64,000 bases of DNA from Nymphalis io (Eukaryota > Arthropoda > Insecta > Lepidoptera > Nymphalidae). Positions within the stretch are counted from its first letter, which is position 1, and each line of letters opens with the position of its first letter. The notes beneath the pieces were generated by a model. The model saw only the letters and a list, made by a program, of their open reading frames with translations. It searched no databases and was not told the origin of the DNA. The stretch spans positions 3,286,001 through 3,350,000 of the forward strand of contig NC_065918.1 of the NCBI RefSeq assembly GCF_905147045.1, given 5' to 3'. The position numbers and the translations under genes were made by a program. Positions 23,546 to 35,829 of the stretch are shown here, piece after piece.

Positions 23546-24429
23546 TTGGCTTCTTACCGTTCTACAAAACGTTACACAACATTAAAACTTGGAATAGTCT
23601 TCGAATTATATTGTTTAAAAGTTGAAAACCTTACCGTTCGGGCCTGTTAAAATTGCATCACCCTCATTTTTTATATTGCAACACAATAGAAGACTTTGTT
23701 ACTTCTTTCTTTAATAAATGTATACGTAATGTATTTAGATGAGGAATTTTATTTTAAATACAATCTTATGTATCTGGACAAAATGAAGCTCTAGTTAACA
23801 GATTTGTAATAATTTATTTTTTCCAAGCTTTTATTCAATTGTTGATTATCTGATTTTGAAACCAAGTTACATAGTAGGTACCCATAGAGCTGAGACTTTT
23901 CATAACGTTACGGTACTTGTAACAATAAATCTATTAATAAACTTATTCGTATTAATATAGGGTTAAATAAAGGCTTGTTTTAAATAAGTTATTTTCGTAC
24001 TTTGTAATTAATTGATAGAAACTGTAGAGCTTCGCACGAGTATAAGCAAATAATATTACGGTTCAAGTGTTTTTCCTTTGAAGGTAAGTATAGGGGTAGG
24101 TATTTATATCTATATATGTAAAAAATACTACAGTTGTTTAGGGTATATAGTGGAAAATTGTGCCAGAATTCGAAACAGGGGCTGGAGGCATATGATTCAT
24201 TCTGCGTCATCATCATTGTCATCAGTCAATCGTAATCCACACCAAGCAAAGCTATCGGTTCATCAGCCTTCCACATCCGGTTCCACCTTCTTCAATTCAT
24301 CGGTCCACCTGGCTTCAGTAGCTGATTTGATCCTTTTCTTTACAGCTTCATTATTATATTATATAAGTCACGGTCATAAATATATTTAAGATATAAGAAT
24401 ATTAACACAATTTATTGTATTCTTAAGTC

Positions 24430-24695
24430 TAAGAGATTCTCGTTGGTCTAGTTGCTTGATATAAGGCCGCAGACCCGAGGCTCCTGGGTTCAATTCCCAG
24501 TAGCAAGCCGGAGTCTGGAAGTTGGGAGTGTGTACACTCTCGTGCCTCGGAAAGCACGTAAAGTCGTTGGTCCTCCGCCTGAACTGTTTCCGGTCGTGTC
24601 GTATTCTCTTTAATATCTCCTGCGTAGTTGGCTAATCTCCCATGAGATTGGTCGCCGTGGCCGAAATCGGTTTGGAGGACATTATTATTATTATT
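24430..24695 (+). repeat. tRNA-derived SINE (family C)
   Basis: Head TCGTTGGTCTAGTTGCTTGA with TATAAGGCCGC, B-box-like GGGTTCAATTC, body GAGTCTGGAAGTTGGGAGTG, tail GCCGTGGCCGAAATCGGTTT and an (ATT)n end. Close relatives lie at 47.4 and 63.5 kb. Confidence 0.85.
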
Positions 24696-25514
24696 AAATG
24701 TAATTTAATTAAAAAAAAATAGTAACTACAGCATTTTTTGCCGGTAGTTCTCGGTATAATCTACATTCATAATCAATAATATTTATTTTGATTTTGTATT
24801 ATTAACGTACGTTAATTTTTTATTAATATTTTTACGATTCCGACTGGTCTTTAATGTTTTTGTTAATTGCTGTACAGAGTGGAGTACAAATTATGGAAAG
24901 GACCAAAAAATTTTTATATATAAAAAAAATTGAGTTCTTTTACGCTTTTTTATCATATATTTTTCGTATTTAATAAGTATACTTTACAAAAGTGAAAAAA
25001 AATCATATAATATAAAAAAATAGTATATCTATTTTAGTAAAATGGGTCTAAAACTGAAGTTGCTTAAATTAAGAAAAGTAATTAGTTATTCTATCCTTAA
25101 AAACATTTTTTTTTATAAAAACATATTTTTAATTAAGAAATATTTCAGGAAATGTCAGCATCATTCCTGACTATTTATTCACTCAGTATATATGAACGCA
25201 TATAGATGACGCTAACGCCTTTTATGTCTGTAACGACGTGAAATGATGAAATATGATAACATGTCTTGTAAAACTAGAATAATCTGATACAAATGACTTG
25301 CGCAACGCTAGAACTGTATTATTTTTATTCCACTTTTAACCCAAGTTCGAGGTCATTTTGAAAAATATTTGTATTTTACATTATATGAGAAAAGATAAGA
25401 TACAATTTTACTTTTTAAAAGAAAACCAGAACTCTCTTATATAGGCTTATTTCGAAGGACGTTCATATAAAAACGTTTTTTAAAGATTATAGACACCTCG
25501 TTATCAAAAAATTT
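24696..25514. other. AT-rich stretch, nothing supported
   Basis: No open frame, repeat family or regulatory motif that I can support. Confidence 0.5.
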
Positions 25515-25785
25515 AGGTTGTGTAGGGCAGCGTGGCGTCTGGGTTGGTACCACCCACCACAACTCCACCGAGCCGATAAAATAGGAGAGTGATAAGCCAG
25601 TGTAACAACAGACACTAGGAACATTACATCTTAGTTTTCAAGGTTGGGTTACATTACAAACTCAAAGTATTGACGATGTAACGATAGTTAATATTTCTTA
25701 CAGCACCAATATCTATGGACGATGGTGACCATTTACCGTCAGGTTGCCTATTCGCCTATCAACCTCCCAATTTTATAAAAAAATA
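25515..25785 (+). repeat. Family B SINE-like repeat, diverged
   Basis: TGGGTTGGTACCACCCACC, AGCCAGTGTAACAACAGACA, TTCTTACAGCACCAATATCT and GGTGACCATTTACCGTCAGG follow the family B order. Several substitutions and small indels indicate an older copy. Confidence 0.8.
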
Positions 25786-28700
25786 TATTCAACTGGGGAT
25801 GATTAATATAGTAACCGTAATAATAATCCAGATATATCGATCAAAAGTAATTATTTGTCATAACGTCACCTACCATTTCTTTCCTTAATTATGTCGAAGA
25901 CTCTTGTCGAAATAAAATCAGAACTTATTTTAAGAATTATCTTAAAAGGCATGTGAAAGATTTAGCTAACTGAATAAATTAAAAAAGAAAAGAAAAACTT
26001 AAATAAACTAAAATTTATATTGTGATACTGTCTAATAATAAAAACATCCATGTACATTAAAATAACGTAAATCTAAATTATAGATATGATATACCTAAGG
26101 CACGGACAACGTCTGTGGAGATACCAAAAAATAAAAAAATAAAGCACCCTTGCTGATCGCAGATCGACATATAACTGAAGATGTCATTGTATCTGTCATC
26201 GAGTTTTTAAAAAATCCTGACCGTATTATATTTTGCGAACTAAGCTAATCATTTCAAGATCAGAACCCTGTTTGCTACGTTTATAATTAAAAAGTTTAAG
26301 GACGCGATCACCATGAGTCTCCTTTTAAATCCGATGCTCTGTCAGTTAGTTTTCAATGCTAAAGTAACACGAAATTGTCCCTCAGCTAATTAAAGGCCTC
26401 TTCTGACTGTAAGGCTTGGAGCTTGATCCACAACGCTGCTTTACTCAGACATTTTGGGTATACACGTGGCCGAATCTGCACGGACACGCATAGTAATTTT
26501 TTTTAGTTTTATAGTTTTGTAAGACCCAAAAAAATATTATACATTTGCCGGTTTAGAAACGCGTTTATTATTCAATGAGCTATCTAGGCTCATATTCGAT
26601 TGAAACATTTCATTAACATCAAAAATAAAAATAAGCAATATTTAAATTTGATAGATTGAAAATGACAAGTTTAAATCAAAGTAAATACATCAATTTATGA
26701 AATTCATAAGTTATGCCAAACAACATCTTGCTTTTATTTCTACTGGTGACATGTTAAGGTCAGTTAGGTATTATTAGATGTTTTGTCGTCTACGAATACG
26801 TTATTGTATTGTATGCATGAAATTGAGTAAATACAGGCATAAGGAGAACTTAATATTATGCAATATTTCTTCCATTCAAACAAATGTTAACATAACTTTG
26901 TTCTGTTTACAAAGTAGGATAGCAGTCAGAGTTTTATAACTTCTTTTTATATTCCTTTTTGCCTGTGTGAGTGTGTGTAGGGTGTATATTATTATTGTTA
27001 AGTCTGTCTACTTTAGATATATTCCTTACAGATTTCATGATGTACAATGTAATACAGAAGAGCGGGTAGGTACTTCTGAAATTTAGGTATTACAAATTAC
27101 CAACCATAATTTACCTACCCATGTAATTATATGTTAAATCTTATTAACAGTAAGGAATATAATTTGTTTATGATTTATCGTGAAACGTATTGTAAAAGCG
27201 TATTATGCACATAATGATACTGAATAACGTTGGTCATTATATATAATACAAATAAAATGAGAATTAGTAGTCTGTTACTCGCCATCCTAATTAGATAGCT
27301 AAGTGCAACAAGATTACATTCAATTATTGAATGACTTGTAAGTAAGTAAATAGCTACTTAATTTGCTTAACGTTAATGTTTAACTATACGCTTATCTCCT
27401 GTTACGTTAAACGTACTTGCCATATTGTTGTTAACGTACAGCGTGATTCGTTGGTTTTGGTTGATTCATATAACACTTGGAATTTATCGCCCCTCTAAGG
27501 CATATATATTAACTACGTACGTTAACTTTGTGTTTCGAAACATTCTAATTTGCTCGTGATTTCATATTATTATTCAAATGTTATAAATAAGTTTGTTGTT
27601 TCGTTTGTTCTTTTTTATAGTGAAAATAATTTGAGTAGATGTGTCGATTTTGAGTGCGTTGCAAAATGAAGTAGTTCTGAAGCAAAGTTATACTTTTTTA
27701 CAGATTGAGGAAAAAAAAAACTTATTTTACATTATCTGAAATAATCTTCAAACGGTACGTATATACTGAATAATTTTTCTCCAGCAGACTATATAAATAG
27801 CCATATGTAGTATCATACTGTTTTTTATGTATTATACAAATATTCCTCATTTCTAACGCGAACAGTCAAGATGTGGAGTATCATTCCGGCATATATGCTT
27901 ACTGAGCATAATAATCCGGGCATCTTCATGCAGTGGCGAACTAAACCTATCAGAGGCCCGGGGCGGAAAAACTAATTGAGGCCCCATGATTTTAGGATTT
28001 GATGTATTTTTAAGAATAATATTACTATAAATAATTTAATAATTATTATGTGCATCTGTCTATGTTAAGTTCTACCATATTAATTTCAACCTACATACAC
28101 AAAGACTTTAAAATATTAATCAGCAAAAAAGAACGTAAATTTTAATTTACGCAATATAAAGGGTTATATTAACAACCCGTAAAGGGTAATTAATACCAAT
28201 TAGTATTTGTGAAGTGTACTTTGTTATTAATAATAATATTTTTAGTAAAGACAAACATGTTTTGTAATAGATATATAAGATTTCTTTTGTTACATTTAAA
28301 ATATATTTGTTTTAAGTCATAAAATTTGTTATTATTATTATCCACGTTGGATTGCCTTTAACACATGAAAAATTTAAACAAAGCGTTTGTAAAAAAACTT
28401 AACCGAAATAATAATAATTAAAGGTCAGCTCCGAATCTCCTTAAAAAGGGAGAGAAGGCCAGACTGTTACAAATAATTTTAATAATGTACATTAAATTAT
28501 GACCACACAAAGTGTCAGGCCAGGCTCCCATTTTCTAAAATGTCTCCTTAACATATTTTCTGGAAGGTCTCAGCAGTTGGTAGATATTGTCTGAATATAA
28601 TATTATAAAGATAGCAGTGAAGGTAATTTTATTGTTATACCTTTAAATATTAGTATAAAATTTATAAATAATCCGTTTTATATTTGTGTCTATGATGCGT

Positions 28701-29030
28701 CTAGTCAACTAAAAGTTGCATCTTAGCCTTGTTTAGAATTTGATTATCAGAACTCGAGACCTCGAAAAGGCCCACCAGGTCTAAATTGGCTCTAGGTGGA
28801 AGATGCCCTTAAGCTTCCAGTTATCTCAATAATTACTTAAAAATATGAAATACGAAATACTAAAATTTAATCTTATAGTGAATACTTATTTTAAAGACAT
28901 CAATCTCATCTAAAAATCATTAAGATTTCTATTAGTATTTGTTGTATTTCTTGTGTTTTTATCTACAAAGTAAAAACATTAATTAACGTAAATAAATTTT
29001 GAAATATCTAGAATTGACATAACATCACAA
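25786..29030. other. AT-rich stretch, no supported gene
   Basis: A family A fragment on the - strand at about 26393-26485 (GGCTTGGAGCTTGATCCACA then ATACACGTGGC), a repeat-like GAGGCCCGGGGCGG segment at about 27950, and a family A tail-like GGGAGAGAAGGCC at about 28450. No open frame of note. Confidence 0.5.
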
Positions 29031-29079
29031 TACAAATGTACCTACGTTTAAGAATGACTAACATAAATGAAGACGTCGC

Positions 29080-29347
29080 GGCCGTGCACTCTGGATCAAG
29101 GCATAAGGATGTGGGGGTGCGGGGTGCGGTGGTGAAGAGGGGGACGGCGGAGGGGTCAAGTTACGCAGGGTCGCCGTCGCGCGCCGCGGCGCTTGCGTCG
29201 CGCTGTCACCTGCGCCGACGCCTAGCCCGTTATATTCCACCCAGTATTCGACGCTAAATAATCGTCTCTCACGTATTCTCCGAGCAAATCAGTGTCGTGC
29301 TCTCAAATTTCTGGATGAAAGAAAATAAGTCTGCACTCTAGTCAAGG
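29080..29347 (+). promoter_or_regulatory. CpG-rich promoter with short non-coding first exon (candidate)
   Basis: About 200 bases of CpG-rich sequence in otherwise ~30% GC DNA. An arthropod initiator TCAGT at 29289-29293 is followed 55 bases later by a consensus donor CAAGG|GTAAGT at 29348. This is the layout of a promoter plus short 5' UTR exon of a + strand gene. No TATA box at the usual distance. A minus-strand GTAGGT donor at about 29045 leaves a divergent transcript possible. Confidence 0.45.
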
Positions 29348-29619
29348 GTAAGTCATTTATAAAATATATTAAAAAAACAAACGAAAATATCCTAGCCCTC
29401 GCACGAGGGCTATGACAGTGACAGCATTGGTTTGTTTATGTTTCGATTTTACGTTATTGTTGCATTGCGATTTTTTTCAACTATTATAATGTACTAATTA
29501 TTTATCTGTGTTATGTATTTAAAATAAGAATTAAGCGAATCATTTCAATATTTTAAAGAGAGCGGGTACATTTTTAATTGAAATGCGAATGAAACTGCTA
29601 TTTCTTTGGTTCAAGACTC

Positions 29620-29784
29620 GATTGTCCGGCACGGTTCAAAAAAAAGTTGTACACAGCGCAAACGAAATTCCGCGACGTGTAGTCCGTCCGGGGTTGCGGT
29701 AAGGGTTATAATTGCGTGTGCATGTGTAGCCTTGAGCGAAAGGGACGCAGGCGCCGTCGTCGCCGCGCCGCGCCGCCTTCCCAG
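29620..29784 (+). promoter_or_regulatory. Second CpG-rich segment ending in a donor site (alternative first exon candidate)
   Basis: GC-rich segment with GCCGCGCCGCGCCGCCTTCC immediately before CAG|GTAGGT (donor at 29785). An internal GCG|GTAAGG also looks like a donor. No ATG-initiated frame of value runs through it, so a 5' UTR exon is more likely than coding sequence. Confidence 0.4.
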
Positions 29785-29829
29785 GTAGGTGAGCCTGCGC
29801 CTGCGATCGTCGCGTAAAAGATTATTACG

Positions 29830-32090
29830 TAGACTAGACATAATTATTAATCGTCGTAATTTATCGGTTTTGAAATATTTAAGGTTTTGTATAAACTGAT
29901 GTCGGTATCAAATATAGCCCAGCATAATCATTATTAGAATAATAAGCTTAGCAAAACAAATTTTATGAAATGAACGATTTTTTGTATTTAACTAGTATGT
30001 ACATGAAGAAAATGTCGAAAAATTATATGGTTCCATTTTGAAAACACGGAAGGTGTATGATGTTTCGTCTTCGTCTAATTATTAATGTGTTGATATTGAT
30101 GAAAAAACAACAAAAACAAATTAAAATGATATAAATATCATTCATCAATTAAAGTTTACTTGATACGAATACTAAAAATAGGTTTTGTTTGCTTGTTTGT
30201 TTAAGATTTTACGTAAAAACTACTAATATGATAGATATTAAAATTTAATTTATTGTCTCAAAATGAATGTAGGCTTCATAATGTCTCCTAGTCACTCAAT
30301 CAACATTGTCCAGGCTACATAAGTTACCGTGGCTATACGTTTTTTACATGTCTAAAACTTTTCTACTACTTTTAATTAATAAATACAATTGAAAGTTTTA
30401 TTGTTTGTTTTTATGTCACGTGCCTCCCGTCTTTTTAAATTGGCTTAAATGTTATAATAAAATATATAACTTGTAACAATGTAGGTATAAAACTTTAAAT
30501 AATAAGACTCTTAGTCTTTGACATTGTCTTTAGTTATTTAAATCTTGATGTAATTGGATTTAAGTTGTAGGAATTATATTCGATATAGGTATGTTTAAAT
30601 TATTTATTTCAATGTTCCTTTTTACTTATTACAATTAGAATTATTCTCTTATGTTGTTTTTACTATGTTTTAAATAAGAAAATCATGTTTTTTAGATTAA
30701 ATATTTTTTGGTCCGCTATAATAATAAGTTTCTGGGAAGCCTAGAGATAGATTTTAACAAGTTTTCTGTTATTTTATATGAAATAAAAAAAGTCGTTTAT
30801 TGTCAGGGCGCGACCTCTAGTGATTACTAGTGATCGTGCCTGGCAAAATGTAGCTACGTAGTTTAAGTAACGGCTAAAAGATGGCGTTGAATGAGTTAGT
30901 GCGCAAATTATAGTGACAAAAATAATTCAAAAGAAAAAGGTACGCAACTTCGTCGAATACAAAGTACTTTAAATGCTTAATAACCCGTAAAGAGCCTTCG
31001 CTTACATTCTTGTCGATCACATTTTAAAAGTGCACAGATAAAAATAACAAAACTAGCGATTATTGTCTGATCAAAATGTCAAGGCCGTTATTTGAACTTC
31101 CTTTAAAATATATATTAAAATATGAATAAGAAGTGTTCATATTTTATAATGTAATTTTAAAACCAGCTTCAGCCTGCGTCTTCGTTTTTAATTATTTTTA
31201 AGAAAAAAAAGAAATGTTACATAAGGACTAGAATTGTATCACAATGTTCATAAAAAAATACACATGGACGTTTTTGAAAAACAAATCGTTATAGAATGCA
31301 AGACGTCTTAAGTTTTTTGAAGTTTAACATATCAAGTTTTAAGATTACCAATTTAATAGATAATCTCAAAACAATTGTAATTTATTTATTTATTTGTTTA
31401 CCTACTCGGTAATAAAACTGTTACTATAGATACCTTATTATTATATGACATGTAAAATAAAACCAAAAATAGGATTACATAATTAGCTTAAACATATTAT
31501 GAATTACTAAGTAGAATTACTTATTTATTGAATTACTAAATTATAAATGGTTGATAGAAAAAAAAAACAAAACTTATATTAATTCCACATTTATTTCCTA
31601 AGTAGTTTTTTTTTTATATCTTACAAAAGTTAATAACAAAATGTTACCAAACAGTACAAAGTGTTAGCGTGCTAGCTTACTCAATAAAAGTTTATGAGTC
31701 TGAACTTTACCACGTAGAGAGTTAGTGTTTGTAACCAATTACGCATTACAAAATAAAGTATAAAAACTTAAAAGTTAATATAACAAAACTAAATGTTTTT
31801 TTTTTAAGTTCAATTAATAAAATTATTTTACTTTACTAGGCTGAGGCGCTGTGCTGTCCTTATAATGAACGAGTTATTTTTATTTGTGGAAAAAAATGGA
31901 AAACAAAAATGTCAGCAAAGTAATAAAATCATTATATTTTCATCGAAATATTCAACGACATCAGAACAATGAGGACATTCAAGACGCCGTATGACGATTT
32001 ATTCGTTTATGTGTTCAGTTAACTCTATCGCGTTTCAATTTATGATGATTGATTTGTTAGTCTCGTGGCTAGTTTACAAGCGGAATCCTG
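29830..32090. other. AT-rich stretch, nothing supported
   Basis: No repeat family or coding exon recognised. A small GC-richer spot at 30805-30900 contains a repeated CTAGTGAT and an AGATGGCG motif. Confidence 0.5.
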
Positions 32091-32127
32091 GGCGGCGGGT
32101 CAGACGTGACCTCTCACTGCCAGCAAT

Positions 32128-32290
32128 TTAGTCGACGATGCTCCGAAGGAGGCTTTCCTCTGTGAGACCGTCGTACTCCAGAAGCGGCGGAGCGAGGTCG
32201 GGGAAGGGTCGGCCCCGCTTAGCGAAGACGACGAGGGCGTCGTCTTCTTAGTGCTCAAATCCCCGACGCCGGAAGCTTAAAACATAGGGT
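32128..32290 (-). pseudogene. Retroelement ORF tail fragment in a GC-rich block
   Basis: On the - strand, 39 codons between in-frame stops read EDDALVVFAKRGRPFPD, then LAPPLLEYDGLTEES and a TAA at 32128. The GC-rich block (about 32080-32480) is sharply different from its flanks and looks like an inserted LINE fragment. The family was not identified. Confidence 0.4.
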
Positions 32291-32669
32291 GTAACAAAGG
32301 GCCGTGGACGCGTAAGGGCCTAGTGTGTCTCATTTCAGATGACTAGCTAGGTGATTAGGATAGCAGCTGGGATGGCTTTATGCTGCTGTACGCACTAGCG
32401 AGGAACGGGTGGAGTGCGACATCACCTTTAAGCCACTAAGGTGAGCTCCGCCGACATTTGCGTGTCCCGATTCCGTAACCTCTCCGATCCGAGCCGAACA
32501 CGGCTATTGCACTGTTTTTAGTGAAGAATCTACTTATATGATATGCAACTATGTGAAGGTTTTCACAGCGTGAAACTATATTTAAAAATAAAGTGGCGAG
32601 TTTCTTTTTATGATTAGGCCTGTTTTCAATCCTCGGAGCCAATAAAATGTTACTCCTTTTTTATATAGA

Positions 32670-32815
32670 GATATTCTCAGTCTGGAAGCTGGCAGTATTA
32701 AAGAGTTTATACTCCCGTGCCTCGGAAAGCACTAATGCCGTCCCGCGCTTGAGCACTTTCCCGTACAATCGGATTATGAAATTGAAGTAATAGAGAGTGC
32801 ACATAAGTTTGCACA
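32670..32815 (+). repeat. Family C SINE, central fragment
   Basis: CAGTCTGGAAGCTGGCAGTA, TACTCCCGTGCCTCGGAAAG and GAGAGTGCACATAAGTTTGC follow the body order of the copies at 24.4, 47.4 and 63.5 kb. Head and tail are missing. Confidence 0.75.
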
Positions 32816-33131
32816 CACAGTTCTCAAATATCAATCATTTTTGACACAGCACAGCACACGTGGATAATGATAGTGATGTACATATATAGAATTTTTTTTA
32901 TATAAATCGTTTATCGTGTTTTCCAACACATACAGACATTTCATTAATCTCGTATGTATCGATATGGCTATTGTACTTATTTATAGTTACGAACAATATA
33001 TTAAATGTTTACTGATATTCTCTCTTAATACGATAAAAATTACACGCTGTCGGTCATTTCATGCGATAAATAAATTCCTTTTGACGTCAAAATTATATTT
33101 TATGTTTATAAATACTAATATATAATAACAG

Positions 33132-33188
33132 GGTACAAAACCGAGTTCGGAGGGAAGATACTGAGGCCCGCTGAAGAAGAAATTGCAG
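33132..33188 (+). CDS. Candidate small coding exon (unidentified gene)
   Basis: GC-rich 57-base segment after an acceptor-like AATAACAG (ending 33131). Frame reads (x)YKTEFGGKILRPAEEEIA and leaves one base (G) before a weak donor GTTTTT. Phase matches the exon candidate at 37591, the junction codon becoming GGG (Gly). No in-frame stop. The weak donor and lack of a recognised family keep confidence low. Confidence 0.3.
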
Positions 33189-33410
33189 GTTTTTTTAATT
33201 AATTGGGCTATAGTCGAGACAGACTTATTACCTTCATATGTATATGTTTAAGTGTGTTGAAATAATTGGTCGGTCGAGACTTAAAATGCAATTAAATGTT
33301 TCTCATGTATTTCTTATAGAAAATGAGATCATTATTGTATATATTATTAATAAAAACCTGTTAGATTTAAATATCTTGATAAACTATTTCTGTCAGTATA
33401 AATCGCATGC

Positions 33411-33436
33411 ATTGTCTTGTCTTGTCTTGTGTTGTG
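33411..33436. repeat. (CTTGT)n short tandem repeat
   Basis: Four to five consecutive CTTGT/GTTGT pentamers. Confidence 0.8.
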
Positions 33437-33721
33437 TTATTATTAAATGGGAGCGTAGAATTTCTAGTTGTTAGCTGTTCTATTATATAAAGTTAGTTTG
33501 TTAGTTTAATGCACTACTCTTAGGATTTACAACGCTGATTAAAAAAATCCTCGCGTTAGACAGCACATTTATCGAGCAATGATGTAGACTTAACATAAAT
33601 ATATTAGACACCGGGATGCGGCTGATCTTAGGTTGTTGTGTTAAGTCAGGGTATAAGCTATCTTTATTCTAAGCTCCATCAAAATTTGTACAGTAGTTTT
33701 TGCGTAAAAGAAGATCATCGA

Positions 33722-33965
33722 CGGGCCAGTTGGCTTGGTTGGTGGACGCTTGCCTTTCACGCCGAAGGTTGTGCGTTCGATTCCCACCCAGGACAGATAT
33801 TTGTGTGCATGAACATGTCTATTTGTCATGAGTCTGGGTGTAATTATCTATATAATTATGTATTTACAAAAAAAAAATAGTATATGTATTATATCAGTTG
33901 TCTGGTTTCCATAGTACAAGCTCTGTACAAGCTTAATTTGGGATCAGAAGAAAAAAATATCCCAG
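33722..33965 (+). repeat. tRNA-derived SINE (family D), full length
   Basis: Head GGCCAGTTGGCTTGGTTGGT, B-box-like GTTCGATTCCC, then ACAGATATTTGTGTGCATGA, GAGTCTGGGTGTAATTATCT, an A-run and CAAGCTTAATTTGGGATCAG. Three partial relatives occur in this window (38.8, 51.2, 52.96 kb). Confidence 0.85.
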
Positions 33966-33984
33966 GATATATATATTATATTAT

Positions 33985-34355
33985 TATTATAACAAAAATC
34001 CATCAATCCATTATAACAAACATTTGCGTTTATAATATATATATATATATGAAGTAGTTTATATTATAATATATACATATATATAGTAGGAAGTAGGATG
34101 TAAGATACGGTTTAAAATCACTTTATTTCTCAATATTACAATCACTTCGAGGAGAAATAAATAAACTTAACAAATTAGTTACAATTAATATACAGAGTGC
34201 GCAAATAAATAGACGGTATTACAAAAAACTTGATTAACAAAAGCATTTGTGAATATGTAGGTACATTTCAATAATTGTCTTGTTATTGAGAATAGCATAA
34301 AGGCCGGTTTACATGTTGTTAGAATTTTTTTTTTAAAAACATTATTTTTGAAATT
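33985..34355. other. AT-rich microsatellite and LINE 3' flank
   Basis: (TA)n runs at about 34035-34090, then the AT-rich region presumed to be the 3' UTR of the minus-strand reverse transcriptase next to it. A T-run at 34323-34334 could be its tail. Confidence 0.4.
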
Positions 34356-34358
34356 TGA

Positions 34359-35820
34359 TTATTTACTAGCATTACCTTTGAAAATGTGATCTTTAAGTAA
34401 TTTTTTATAAATATATATTGTTTTTGCGTTTTTTATATAATTTGGCAATGAATTATAAATTCGTGCTCCTTGGTACAAAATACATTTTTTTCCGTAATTA
34501 GTTTTAGGTTTATATACTTGAATGTTATGTGCCCGTCGTGAGCTTCGTGTTTGTATCTGTACGTTTTTTGTTAATTTAATTTGTGTGTGAATGTTATTGT
34601 TTAAAATTTTTCTTATCAACATAGCTGTATTGTATTTGTAAATTTGTGTAATATTAAATAATTTAGTGTCATCGTAAATTTTATGGGTTGGTGTTAGATG
34701 TTTGTATCTAAAAAGAGCTTTAATTAATTTATTTTGTGTTCTTTGTAAACTATCGAGGTGGGTTTTTGCAGCTGATCCCCATATCTCAATAAAATAGTCA
34801 ATATGAGGTTTTACCAGAGAGTTGTATGTGGTATAGCGTACTTTTAAAGGAAGGCAATTCGAAATATTTCGTAAAGCACCAGTGAGACTGTTTATTTTGG
34901 ATCGTAAGCTTTCTATTTGCGGCTTCCACTGAAGTTTGCTGTCTGAGTCCAAGATACTTCTCCTTGTTTATTCTGGCCAGAAAAATTCCATTTATAGTTA
35001 GTGGTGCATGATCGTGAATTTTTTTGTTTTTGGCCGAAAAGATTATGTAATTTGTTTTTACTGCATTTACAGTTAATAAATTTTGTAAAAACCATTTTTC
35101 TAATATATTAAGATCATCCTGTGCGTCCTGTATTATAGTTTCAATATTATGACCAAAGTAAAAAAGACAAGTATCGTCAGCATATAAAGAAATGTGCCCT
35201 TTTATACCTATTTTGTGTATATTATTTATATAAATTAGAAAAAGTAGTGGTCCCAGTATGGATCCCTGAGGGACGCCACATTTAATTGGCTTGGGCGTAC
35301 TAGTGTGATCGATTATTTTGACCACCTGATACCGATCTCTTAGGTAAGACTCAAAGATGTTTTATGCCTTTTCAGTAATTCCAATTGATGCTAATTTACG
35401 AAGAAGTAAATGATGGTTAACAGTGTCAAATGCTTTCTTTAAGTCTATAAACACGCCTAGGGCTATATGTTTTTGGTCTATATTGATTTTGATTCTGGTT
35501 GTAAGGTCTACTGCAGCTGCTAGGATGTTAGATTTTTTCCTAAATCCATATTGTTGGTCAAATAAAAAATTAAAAGAATTGAGGTACTGTAATAACCTAT
35601 TATGTAGTATCTTTTCAAATATTTTTGACATTACGGGGAGAACCGAGATTGGTCTATAATTACCTGCATCATCTTTAGATCCCGATTTGTAAATTGGGGT
35701 TATCTTTGTTATCTTAAGTACGTCTGGAAATATTCCCTCATTAAGACACTTATTAATGCACTTAGTTAGAGTAGAAGATATTATTATTTTACATGACTTA
35801 ATGACCTTTATCACAGATGA
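34359..35820 (-). pseudogene. Non-LTR retrotransposon reverse transcriptase (Jockey superfamily), 5'-truncated, two lesions
   Basis: Minus-strand reverse transcriptase domain in order: TPIYKSGSKDDAGNYRPISV, then QQYGFRKKSN, FIDLKKAFDTVNHHLLL, CGVPQGSILGPLLFLIYINN and the catalytic YADDT box, followed by the thumb and a C-terminal region ending GNASK and stop at 34359. One in-frame TAA at 35362-35364 (after GITEKA) and one frameshift near 34950 (at KYLG) interrupt an otherwise open frame. The endonuclease domain and 5' end are missing, the usual outcome of incomplete target-primed reverse transcription. Jockey-superfamily membership is clear; the clade is not resolved. Confidence 0.92.
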
Positions 35821-35829
35821 TCACAGTAA

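Larger units (their letters stand above)
20900..24425. other. AT-rich stretch with repeats, no supported gene
   Basis: Holds a 20-bp hairpin at 21858-21877, a family A 3' fragment near 22.2-22.37 kb, a (TA)-rich microsatellite at about 22975-23100, a minus family B copy (23126-23345) and a LINE-like tail (23395-23545). The open frames here fall in repeats or AT-rich DNA. Confidence 0.6.

Noticed and set aside
29036..29257. 73-codon + frame and 60-codon - frame in the CpG island
   Set aside because: Low-complexity Arg/Ala/Pro translation of GC-rich DNA; promoter or UTR is more likely.
32224..32247. Perfect 10-bp hairpin (GAAGACGACG / CGTCGTCTTC)
   Set aside because: It lies in the minus-strand LINE ORF fragment and is explained by the codons for EDDALVVF; no need for a structural function.
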